A DNA stretch of 59,374 nt from Paludibacteraceae bacterium. Lineage in GTDB: Bacteria; Bacteroidota; Bacteroidia; Bacteroidales; Paludibacteraceae. How positions within the stretch are numbered: the stretch's first letter is position 1; every line of letters begins with the position of its first letter. The notes beneath the pieces were generated by a model. It did not search any database, was not told where the DNA came from, and saw nothing but the letters and a program-made list of their open reading frames with translations. Shown here in pieces: positions 15,975 to 25,100 of this stretch. The stretch lies in NCBI GenBank assembly GCA_024693065.1, contig JAILLP010000003.1, positions 1 to 59,374 on the forward strand. The letters run 5' to 3'. The position numbers and the translations under genes were made by a program.

Positions 15975-18900
15975 CTATTTCTTGATAACCTTCAGAGATA
16001 CTCCGTCCACATTGATGACGTAGTTGCCCGCTGGTAGGAGGCTGGTGTCCAAATCGATTTTGTTATCCGAGAACTGTTCGGTGATCACAACTGATCCGAG
16101 TTGATTGACGACGGAGATGGTGTGCCGTGAGTCATCGAAGTTGAGGAGCGTTACGGTTGCCCCCTCTTTTATCGGGTTTTCTGAAATAATAATGCTCTTT
16201 GTGCCTTTGACGATTCTGTCCCATACGCTTCTGCTGCAGGTGCGGACTTCCGAGTCTGTGCCTGCATTCACCTTCACGTAATAGTTGCCGGTGAGTCCTC
16301 CCATTTCTTGGTAGTAAGGCTTGGTCGCCCCCTCGATCATTTCCCCGTTGTGATACCATTGGTATGAGAGGAATTGGTTGGTGCGGTTGTCTATGCTGAC
16401 GACATCCTCGAATATGGCCACGATGTAGGATTGGCTCAGGTTCACGGTGAATTTGACGGGGTAGGCTTGGGTGACCTTCATGTTTTCGCTGCGGAAGTAG
16501 ATGTCGGCGGAGTACTCCCCAGGTTGACACAGCTCGGGGGTCTGGATGTAAATCCTGGAGTCTGCGGAGACATGGGTCCAGTCCACATCCTTGAATCCTT
16601 GTTCCTTCGCCTTTCCCGAATATTCAATTCTGAAGTTGAAAGGAATACCTTGGATGGCTGTGTAGCTGATAGGTTCTTCGCTCCCCGGACAATACCCATC
16701 GCTCTTGACGGAGAAGATGGATCCGTTCTCGTTTTCCTGCATGATTATCTCTTTGTAGATTTTGTCCACCAGTTCATATTCCTTCTTTTGGCAGTTCTTG
16801 CAGGTGTACATCTTCTTTCCCATGTTTTCCGTTGTGGGTTTTATGACGAAAACCCCTTCGTCCCAGTTGTGTCCGGTGGCAGGAGTTGCGACTGTCGATT
16901 TCCATAGCTCCTTTTGACATTCTGTGCAGATTATGGCGTACGTTATGCTCCCTTGCTCGGTGCAGGTGGCTGCGACGTCACGTGTGACAATTGTGTCGCT
17001 GGCATGGTGACCTGTGGCAGGAATGCTTGTGCTCTCGATCTTCTCGCTGCAGCGGGTGCAGTGTTTGGATTTTTTCCCCTCTTTTGTGCAGGTTGCGGCA
17101 ATGTCTACCGTGTATTTCGAGGAGAAATCATGTCCTAATTTGTCTGTTGTTTGGGTCCTTGTCTGCTGGCAATTTTCGTGGATGCATGAATAACTGATGA
17201 TGCCGGATGTGGTGCAGGTGGCGGAGATTACAGTGCTCGGTTCTCCCCAGGAGTGTCCTAATGCGGGGATGAATGTGCTGTTTGTTGTCTCGTTGCATCT
17301 AGAGCAGTGTTGGGATTGTTTGCCGGATCTGACGCAAGTAGCCGGCAGGTCTACTGTGAATTCCTGGCCGAAGTCGTGACCTAACGGCTCGATTCCCTCG
17401 GTTAATGTTGCTTCGCAGTCTCCTCTTGTGCAGAGATGGAATAGCGCTCCTTTCTGTGTGCAGGTCGGTTCTTGGGATACGATGCCTTCGTCCCATGCAT
17501 GGCCTAACGCAGGGATGTATGTCGTGTCGGTAGCGCCACATCCGTAGGCGGTACAGGTATACAGTATCATCCCTTCCGTTTCACAGGTTGGGAATGCGAT
17601 GGTATCGCCCTCTCCCCATTTGTGGCCTCGAGCGGGAATCTCCGTGATGTTGTCCACCTCTCTGCATCGTGAGCAGTGCCAAGAATTTTTTCCAGGTTTC
17701 GTGCAGGTTGGGAAAGAGTCCGTGATGAATATCTCAATGAAGTCATGCCCGAGTTCTTCTATTTCCTCTTCCTTGGTTCCTTTACAGGAGTTTACCGTAC
17801 AGTAAAATAGCCTTATGCCCTTGGAGACGCAGGTCGGTTTTTTATCGACATAGCCATCGTCCCAACTATGTCCATTGGCGGGTATTGCCCTAGCGTCTGT
17901 TATCCCTTCGCATATCATGCAGTGCCTTGACTCCTGTCCCTCCGTGGTGCAAGAGGCTGGGAAATCGACGGTGAAGTGGTCCTCGAATGTATGTCCTGTG
18001 GGTTCGATAGGCTCTATTCTTTCCTCTTGGCAGGGATAATTTATGCAGTAGTATAGCATTTCCCCCTCTTTCGTGCAGGTGGGTTCTGTGATGACTATCC
18101 CTTCGCTCCAGGAATGCCCTTTCGCGGGGATAAGGTTGTTATCTATCCTTTGGGGACATCTGGTGCAGTGTCTGGATTGTGTGCCTGCGCTTTCGCATGT
18201 CGCATATACGTCCGTTGTGAATTCCTCGGAGAAATCGTGTCCCAAGGCAGAATCTGTGACGTGGATTCGTAGACATTCCGCCTTGCAAGCCTCGAATAGG
18301 CAGTAGTAGACTTCGTCGTGGGAGCCTTCTCGAGTGCAGGTGGATAAGACTTGATCCTCTATCACAGCATTTTCCCCACGTACGAAATAGTGGTCTTCTA
18401 TCCTGAATGTTCCTGTGACCGAGTTTAGTCGGTAGTTGGGGTTGAGGCCTTCTTCGTGAATGCTTATGGGGTATGAGCCGACCGCTTCGCCCTCCTCCCT
18501 GGTCACTGAAATGCCAAGGAGAGAGTCTCCCTCTACGAGACCATCCACTGAGTAGGATAGGATAGGGTCGTTCAATCCGATGTGCTTGGAGGTGTCTGTA
18601 GGTTTCACGGTAACCTCTCTCTTCGTGATCGTCCAGCTCTTGCTGACGCTGAATGGGTTCGCCTCTGTGCCGTATATCTCTATGACGTAAGTGTCCGCAT
18701 CTTTCGCGTTCCGTGTGCCACTAACTGTATAGTCCACGCCTTCGGTGAATGAACCGTCTCCTTTTATGGTGATGGAGGGCGTATGAATCTCCCCGTCGTA
18801 GGCGAATGATGTTTCGTCCAAATCAAACATTTCGCCGGTGAGGAACAAGGTGGAGTCTTCCGCTGATGGTTCCGTTAATTGTTGTTGGGTGGTTATTGTG

Positions 18901-19022
18901 TCGCTATTCCCTGATGGGGTAGGCGATATGTTCTCGTCAGGAGAAGAGGCAGCTTTCCCTGTTATCGCTGTAAGGAACAACGATAAGAATATCGATGCTA
19001 TTTTAGCTGTTGAAAGATCCAT
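15975..19022 (-). CDS. T9SS type A surface protein with MBG domain and Cys/GH tandem repeats
   Basis: A 1015-aa secreted protein. After a signal peptide (about residues 1-25) comes an MBG-like beta domain (about 75-210, YGTEANPFSVSKSWTITKREV and following). Then about 12 tandem modules of roughly 40 residues run from about 210 to 720. The modules alternate two flavours, one containing PTCTKEGEMLYYC and one containing SRHCTRC, separated by GHxW or GHxF. Regularly spaced Cys pairs suggest metal or disulphide stabilisation. A beta-rich region follows, then a type A sorting domain at the C-terminus (ISVVNQLGSVV ... LPAGNYVINVDGVSLKVIKK). The sorting domain predicts T9SS export and surface anchoring. 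The related GHxW/CTxxG repeat occurs in gut bacterial surface proteins; its binding target is unknown to me. Confidence 0.88.
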   Translation of the reverse strand: MDLSTAKIASIFLSLFLTAITGKAASSPDENISPTPSGNSDTITTQQQLTEPSAEDSTLFLTGEMFDLDETSFAYDGEIHTPSITIKGDGSFTEGVDYTVSGTRNAKDADTYVIEIYGTEANPFSVSKSWTITKREVTVKPTDTSKHIGLNDPILSYSVDGLVEGDSLLGISVTREEGEAVGSYPISIHEEGLNPNYRLNSVTGTFRIEDHYFVRGENAVIEDQVLSTCTREGSHDEVYYCLFEACKAECLRIHVTDSALGHDFSEEFTTDVYATCESAGTQSRHCTRCPQRIDNNLIPAKGHSWSEGIVITEPTCTKEGEMLYYCINYPCQEERIEPIEPTGHTFEDHFTVDFPASCTTEGQESRHCMICEGITDARAIPANGHSWDDGYVDKKPTCVSKGIRLFYCTVNSCKGTKEEEIEELGHDFIEIFITDSFPTCTKPGKNSWHCSRCREVDNITEIPARGHKWGEGDTIAFPTCETEGMILYTCTAYGCGATDTTYIPALGHAWDEGIVSQEPTCTQKGALFHLCTRGDCEATLTEGIEPLGHDFGQEFTVDLPATCVRSGKQSQHCSRCNETTNSTFIPALGHSWGEPSTVISATCTTSGIISYSCIHENCQQTRTQTTDKLGHDFSSKYTVDIAATCTKEGKKSKHCTRCSEKIESTSIPATGHHASDTIVTRDVAATCTEQGSITYAIICTECQKELWKSTVATPATGHNWDEGVFVIKPTTENMGKKMYTCKNCQKKEYELVDKIYKEIIMQENENGSIFSVKSDGYCPGSEEPISYTAIQGIPFNFRIEYSGKAKEQGFKDVDWTHVSADSRIYIQTPELCQPGEYSADIYFRSENMKVTQAYPVKFTVNLSQSYIVAIFEDVVSIDNRTNQFLSYQWYHNGEMIEGATKPYYQEMGGLTGNYYVKVNAGTDSEVRTCSRSVWDRIVKGTKSIIISENPIKEGATVTLLNFDDSRHTISVVNQLGSVVITEQFSDNKIDLDTSLLPAGNYVINVDGVSLKVIKK

Positions 19023-19086
19023 GACTCTTCCCTTTTAGTAAACATACCATTTCATATACACATTGGTTTACGTGGAAGTTTATTGG

Positions 19087-19116
19087 TCCCTTTGAAAGGG
19101 ATGAGGCCTGCCTCAT
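19087..19116 (-). promoter_or_regulatory. Paired hairpins in the 5' leader of the 1015-aa gene
   Basis: Two abutting inverted repeats lie in the predicted leader: TCCCTTTGAAAGGGA (19087-19101) and ATGAGGCCTGCCTCAT (19101-19116). The predicted leader is about 150 nt. They could control mRNA stability or translation; no known riboswitch is recognised. Confidence 0.5.
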
Positions 19117-19180
19117 TTCGCCCCCAACTAGGGATTTTATCTCCTCCTATTTGTAGCAACTAATTTTCATCATGCTATAA

Positions 19181-19212
19181 CAAATATAATGAATTCGGTG
19201 GATAATATGAAA
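19181..19212 (-). promoter_or_regulatory. Promoter of the 1015-aa T9SS protein, TTTC-N20-TATATTTG
   Basis: On the minus strand, a perfect -7 element (19181-19188) and a near-consensus -33 element (19209-19212) are separated by 20 nt. Confidence 0.65.
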
Positions 19213-19401
19213 TTTAAAATATATGTTTATGTTGAATTTGGTCAATATTCTGATTAATTATATGGATGTAATTTGTATCATTTGACCTGCTTGCTTGAGC
19301 GGATTGACGGAGGAAATCGGGATGGGGGGAACGCAGATCTCTCCTGACGTGTCAATTCTATCATTGGGGAGGGGGGATTGTCCATATGTTTTGATTCTTC
19401 G

Positions 19402-19438
19402 TAAAGAAAGAGGGCGTACAAATCGATTGTACGCCCTC
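19402..19438 (-). terminator. Terminator of the thrombospondin-repeat/OmpA gene
   Basis: A 12-bp perfect stem (19410-19421 with 19427-19438) around a 5-nt loop, followed on the minus strand by CTTTCTTT. It lies 22 bp beyond the stop codon of the OmpA-family gene. Confidence 0.85.
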
Positions 19439-19460
19439 CTTGCAAGAATAGTATTATATT

Positions 19461-20960
19461 TTATTTCTCAAATCTTACCTTGAACTCAACGCGACGGTTC
19501 TTTGCGCGACCAGCCTTCGTCTTGTTGTCAGCTACTGGTTGGTCTTGTCCGAAGCCTGCGGAGCTCAAACGAGCTGAGTCTACGCCTTTGCTTTCCAAGT
19601 ATGCCTTAACGGCTGCGGCGCGATCCTCAGAGAGCTTTTGGTTCTTCTCAGCCTTTCCTACGTTGTCAGTGTGACCGTTGATGGAGAGTTTGTAAGATGG
19701 GTTCTCGTTCATGATCTTAACCACATCGTCCAAAATCTTGTTGGAAGACTTCTTGATCTTAGCGGAACCTGTTTCGAATTCGATACCGTTCAAAGCTTTC
19801 TCGAATACTTTCTTAACCTCTTCCTTGATCTCAGGACATCCCTTGTTCTCCTTCACACCTACAACCTCAGGGCAAACATCCTCGAAGTCAGCGATACCGT
19901 CGCCGTCAGTATCCTTAGGGCAACCCTTCTCGTCAACCATGCCATTTGCCAAGTTTGCGCCGGCAGGAGTGTCTGGGCACTCATCCTTGTAGTCAGCTAC
20001 ACCGTCACCGTCGGAATCCTTAGGGCAACCCTTCTCGTCCACACCCTTCGCCAATTCCTCAGCCGTGTTGTTAGGGCACTCGTCTTGGTAGTCAGCGACA
20101 CCATCGCCATCAGTATCCTTAGGGCAACCAGTAGAATCGATGCCAGCAGTACGCTCGTCGTATGTGTTGAATGGACATTTATCTAAGTAATCAGGCACAC
20201 CGTCACCGTCGGAATCCTTAGGGCAACCCTTCTCGTCCACGCCCTTTGAAATCTCCTCTGGAGTGTTGTCAGGGCAATTGTCCTTGCTGTTCTCTACACC
20301 ATCGTTGTCTCTATCTTTGTTGAGGCAGAAGCTGTAGACAATACCCAAGTTGTGCAAGAGGTGTTGGTCGCAGTAGTTACCGCAGTTCCTGTTGTCTGGA
20401 ATATCGCCGTTGCCGATAGGGTATCCGTAAGTGGCGAAGTAACGAACAGACAATGCGTCGGTGATTCTCAAATCGCATCCGATACCACCACCCAATGCGA
20501 AGCTGATAGCTTTGTTGTCGTCGGTTGTGGTTTCGAAACCTTTATCTTCGTTGTCCAGTCCATAGATGGCTCTTGCACCCAAAGAAACGAATGCGAATGG
20601 GTGGAGAAGGCTCTCTTTGAATTTCTCACTGTGGAGGAATTTGTATTTTCCTTGAACGGCACCGAATCCCAAACCGGCTTTGAACTCTCCATCTGTAGGG
20701 TAGAAATCCCCACCTTTGGTTCCGTAACGTCCCCATAATGCGTGAACGCCCACGTCGAATTTTTCGTTCAAGTAACGTTCTACTGTGAATGACGCTGAAC
20801 CATAAAAGTCGCTTGCAGGGTGGAAGAAGTGATTACCCCAATCGTTCGCAGCTTCTACTTTGCCTCCATAGAGACCCACGCTCCATGGCTTTTCATTGCT
20901 TTGCGCCGCAACTGATAGAGTGGTCAAAGCGGCACAGACGAATACGAATATTTTTTTCAT
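19461..20960 (-). CDS. OmpA-family protein with thrombospondin type 3 repeats
   Basis: A 499-aa outer-membrane protein. Signal peptide MKKIFVFVCAALTTLSVAAQ is followed by an eight-strand-like barrel (about 22-205). Five calcium-binding thrombospondin type 3 repeats follow (about 213-365, with DTDGDGVADYQDECPNN-type units). The C-terminus is an OmpA peptidoglycan-binding domain (about 385-499) with LSINGHTDNVGKA and NRRVEFKV. This is the OprF/OmpA architecture common in Bacteroidota. It probably fastens the outer membrane to peptidoglycan, with the Ca-binding repeats as a rigid spacer. It is a single gene with its own promoter and terminator and is likely highly expressed. Confidence 0.95.
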   Translation of the reverse strand: MKKIFVFVCAALTTLSVAAQSNEKPWSVGLYGGKVEAANDWGNHFFHPASDFYGSASFTVERYLNEKFDVGVHALWGRYGTKGGDFYPTDGEFKAGLGFGAVQGKYKFLHSEKFKESLLHPFAFVSLGARAIYGLDNEDKGFETTTDDNKAISFALGGGIGCDLRITDALSVRYFATYGYPIGNGDIPDNRNCGNYCDQHLLHNLGIVYSFCLNKDRDNDGVENSKDNCPDNTPEEISKGVDEKGCPKDSDGDGVPDYLDKCPFNTYDERTAGIDSTGCPKDTDGDGVADYQDECPNNTAEELAKGVDEKGCPKDSDGDGVADYKDECPDTPAGANLANGMVDEKGCPKDTDGDGIADFEDVCPEVVGVKENKGCPEIKEEVKKVFEKALNGIEFETGSAKIKKSSNKILDDVVKIMNENPSYKLSINGHTDNVGKAEKNQKLSEDRAAAVKAYLESKGVDSARLSSAGFGQDQPVADNKTKAGRAKNRRVEFKVRFEK

Positions 20961-21020
20961 CTTTGAAAAATTAGTTATGTTTTAATAATTTATTTGAATT
21001 TTATTTTTTACAACTTTATG

Positions 21021-21053
21021 CAAATATAGTCTAAATTATGTAAATGAAACTAA
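21021..21053 (-). promoter_or_regulatory. Promoter of the thrombospondin-repeat/OmpA gene
   Basis: A perfect minus-strand -7 element TATATTTG (21021-21028) with TTAG as a one-mismatch -33 element (21050-21053), spacing 21. The leader is about 55 nt. Confidence 0.6.
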
Positions 21054-21122
21054 AATTGGAAGGATATTTTATTCGCATTCGTCGATTTTATTACGCTTTT
21101 ATGTGTTGCTCAAGTGGTGTCT

Positions 21123-22115
21123 TTAATTTCTGTAGTAGCGGGTGTATTTTTTCCTGCTTCTTCCGTAGTTGGCGTAGCAACCTTTCCCTTTCGTCCGGAT
21201 TTTGAACTCTATTCCAAGCTCGTGTGTGCCGTAATTGCCGTGTCTGAGGTTGGAGAAGTTGTAGTCGTAGGAGTAGTAGGCCTGGAAGAATCCGAAGGCA
21301 AATCCTGCGAGGAATCCCACTTCGTTCGGTATCTTGTAGGTGGCTCCCACGTAGAACAGGTCTGCCGGCATATTGTCGTATTCGGTGACGTAGTAGTAAT
21401 AGAGGGACAATTGGTGCTTCATCACGTCCTTGGAATCGGTCTGTTCGTCCCCGTTGTAGTAGTAGAGGGCGTATGTTGGGCATAGTCTCCACCATTCGGA
21501 GGTCTGCATGTTGTAGTTCATGAAACCGTAGAAGGTTCTGTTCATGGTGACTTCGTCCGTTCCCTTCAGCAGATGCATGGCGGATGCGCCGAACTCGAAG
21601 TTCTGGAGCAGTATCTCGAATCCCGCGTCCACATCGGCGGCGTTGCCCTTCTCCAGACATTCGACCACCTTGGCTATGTTCTGGCTTTCGTATCGGCTGT
21701 CGTTGACGATTTCGTTCGAATTGTAGCCTTTGTTCATCATTCCCGCCGCCGCTCCGAGGTTTAGGTAGGAGTCGTCGCCTATGGGGATGCAGAAGGAGTA
21801 GACGACTTTAGGATTGATCATGTGTTGGTACCCGATTTTATCTGTCAGGATGTTCAGACCTACTTGAGAGTGTGCTCCCAAGAAGAAGTATTTCCCTGAG
21901 AAGAACAGGTCTTTGGGCATTCCGTCCAAATTCGTCCATTGTAGCCTGCCTCCTGCTTGGATGGTGGCGTATTGTAGTTCGGGTATATATGCAGGGTTGA
22001 AAAAGCTATATTGCAGCTGCTTGTTCGTGAAGAAGGGCATTTCCTGTGCGGACAAACCCATCATCATGAGCAATGAGGCTATGGTGCATATAATCCGTCT
22101 TTTCATGTTCATCAT
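21123..22115 (-). CDS. PorP/SprF-family T9SS-associated outer-membrane protein
   Basis: A 330-aa protein with a signal peptide ending near LSAQEMPF and a C-terminal beta barrel. The N-terminal FFNPAYIPE and the glycine/aromatic strand pattern are typical of the PorP/SprF family. In Flavobacterium, SprF is needed for SprB adhesin export; PorP-like proteins commonly accompany type B substrates. Its start overlaps the stop of the 4414-aa adhesin by 4 bases (ATGA), so translation is coupled and the pair very likely works together, with this protein anchoring or helping release the adhesin. Confidence 0.92.
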   Translation of the reverse strand: MMNMKRRIICTIASLLMMMGLSAQEMPFFTNKQLQYSFFNPAYIPELQYATIQAGGRLQWTNLDGMPKDLFFSGKYFFLGAHSQVGLNILTDKIGYQHMINPKVVYSFCIPIGDDSYLNLGAAAGMMNKGYNSNEIVNDSRYESQNIAKVVECLEKGNAADVDAGFEILLQNFEFGASAMHLLKGTDEVTMNRTFYGFMNYNMQTSEWWRLCPTYALYYYNGDEQTDSKDVMKHQLSLYYYYVTEYDNMPADLFYVGATYKIPNEVGFLAGFAFGFFQAYYSYDYNFSNLRHGNYGTHELGIEFKIRTKGKGCYANYGRSRKKYTRYYRN

Positions 22116-25100
22116 CTTACAACTGTTATGTATCCTGTCCGTATTTTCTTTTCTCCTTTCTCGAAGTAGGTGAGCGAGTAGAAGTAGGTATCCTCAGACG
22201 CTGGTTCGCCTTTGTAGGTACCATCCCAACCGCTTCCTTGATAGATGAGCGTGCCTATCCTGTCGTAGATTTGAACGTCGTAGTTCTCCATGAAGATGTA
22301 GGAGCCGTCGGCGATCATTGTATTCGGCACGAAGAGGAACGGATCGATCTTGAGGATAGTGCTAGTGCTTTTCCTACATCCGTATTTGTGGTCCACGATC
22401 AGCTCTACAGGGATGTCTCTTCTACTGTGGATGAGCGTGTCGTTGTATACGTGGGAAACCTCGTTGCTGGTTGAGTCGATCCATGTCCGTCCGTCACCGA
22501 AGCTCCATGTGAACGTGTATAATTCGCTTCCGGCAGGTGTCGTGGTCTCCTTGAATTCAACCTCCTTCACGTCGTCGCTCAGCGCATACTCGGTGTCGTC
22601 GATGGTGCTGTAGGCGATGATCGGGTCTTCGAGATATGCCACCTCGAGAATGAAGTTCTCTGTCGCCATACATCCGTTCTCGTCGATTCCGGATACGTTT
22701 ATTTGTCTGTTCTTGTCAGCGATGAACTGGATGTTCTTTTCCGTCATGGAGGTGTCTTCCAAAGTCCATTTGATGTCGGTGAGGGCATCCTCCACGCTGA
22801 GGATGACGAGAGAGTCCCTACAGCTTGTCTTGTTGCCTGTGATGGTGAGCTCTTTGTAAGGATATGCGTCCACCGTGAATTCAATCGTGTCTTTGCAACC
22901 CAGCTCCTTCTCCGTGGCGATGAGCATGAAGTCGTTTCTTGCGGTGATAGGCTCGTTGTAGGTTGAACCGGTCTTGACAATTCCTTCGGTGAGGTTCGTC
23001 CATTCGTATTCACGGGCGTTGTCACCTTTGGCGGTGAAGTTGGCGAGACTACCGTAGCAGTAGGTGCTTTCTTGCTTCTCAACCTTCAGATTGTCCACCT
23101 GGTGCATGTTGATGGTCAATGTGTGGTGGGCGGCACAGCCTTCATCGTTGTGGACCGCTATTTCGTATTGTCCGCTCTTGCCAAGGTCTTGGTTGATGTT
23201 GCTGTAACGGATATTGTCCGTGAGGTTCCAGATCGTGTCGATGGTTTCCGTCACGTTGTTCTTGCGCACGATGTCGTCGATAGTCACAAGGTTCCTTGCG
23301 CAGGTGTCGAAGGTGAGTTCCCTAGGCTTCACTGCGTTGTGGAAGATGACGTCCACGCTGGTGTCCGCATAACAATAGATGTCGTGGAATGTGCTTCTAC
23401 CCTCTACTCGGAGCGTTCTGGTCTCCGCACCGTTGGATGTCAGAGTGATGGATGGAGTCTTTTCTCCGTTGCTCCATTCGTATTGCTCCGCACCGTTGGC
23501 TGTCAGAGTGACGGCTTGGTCGGTGCAGGCGTCTCCGCCACCCGTGATGTCGATGACGATAGGTTGGTTGACATCGATGACGAGGGTTGCCGTGTCGCGA
23601 CATACGTTCATGCTATCCGCGAAGTATGCGTAGTAGGTGTTGCTTTTTGTCACGCTGTCGGCGATGAAGCTTTGTCCATCGATGTTTTGGAACGAAACGC
23701 TGTATTTGTCAGTTCCTCCTCTGTAACTGTTTTGTGCGAATCGTCCTAGGTTGACTGCCTCTCCGTAGCAGATCGCCGTGTCTTTGTCTAAGGCGTTGAT
23801 GGCCGGATAGATGTAGACCATTGCGGAGTCTGCTTCACTCACGCAACCGCTCTCGTCTTGTACTTGTCGTATGAGGAAGAGCTTTTGTGTGGCGATGTCC
23901 GTTGTGATGGATGTCACGTTCGTGTCTTGTTTGGAAGGATAGATGGAGAGATCTTCCCACAACAGCCTTACATTGTTGCTGTTGGTGCTTCCCAATAGTT
24001 GGTGTTCTCCTGTGTTTTGGCAGAAGTTCTGGTTGGCAATGCTTGGCCGTATTGGTTGCTTGTTGAATTTAAGTGTTGTGACATCCGTTGATTGGCATAC
24101 GAGTCCGTCATCTTCATACTGGTATGTGATGCGGTATTGACCTCCTTGTGTGATGGCGTCCGCTTGAGCGGTCACGTCTGTCGCCGCCCCGTTTTGAATG
24201 ATTTCGTAGGTGGTGACCTCGATGTTAGGCGTGTATTTACCCGCCTGTGCGGTGTTCTTGCTGAAGAGGGTCAAGTCGACGCTGTTTGGCTCACATGTGG
24301 TGGTGTCCCTCAACTGAATGCGTATCTGAGGAAGCACAGAGACGTCCACACGGGTTTGCCCGCTATGACACTGGGTCTGCAGGTTCATTTGGCTGACGAA
24401 GTAGTGGGTGTCTCCCTCCTCGATGATAGGGGAGTGTGCTGTCTCGTTCGTATTGAAGAGTGTGTCTCCCTGCTCGTTGGTCCATATCAGACCAAGCGTC
24501 TCGGTGTTCCTTGCCACTGTGTTGATCACCAAAGGCTGGTCTGCACCTGCCGTGTCTTGGCAGAATCGGAAGATTGTGTCGGCCAGGGTGATAGGGTTCT
24601 CGTTGACCGTGATGGTGACGTCGATGCTGTCTTGGCAGAAGAGCGAGCCGATCTTCTTCTCACCGATTAATCGGAAGGTCTCTGTCTGGTCTACGTTCTT
24701 CGAGTAAGGGAAGGCCGCACCAGTCGCATTGTCTCCATTCTCCCTGAACCAAGTGTAGGTGTCCGCACGAGTCGCGATGAGGTCAGCTACTTCGTCGCCT
24801 TGGCAGATGAGTGTGCTTCCCTCGGTCGTTATGGCGAGTGAATCGTAGACGATTACCTCCGTGGTATCCATTCTCTCACAACGGGAGATGGCTTCGGTCG
24901 CCTTGGTCACGTACTTTCCGGATGCGCCGATGATGGTTGGGTCCGCAATGCTGGAGAGGTTGCCTGACTCGTTTACCTTATAGTAGGAGATGACCTTCTC
25001 CTCAGGGCTGCCGAAGTATGCGGCTTCCGCTTTTTCCTTCAAGTCTACAGTGGTGGCGTAGCAAGCTTCCATGAGACCGATTGGTTGGAAGCCGATGCTT

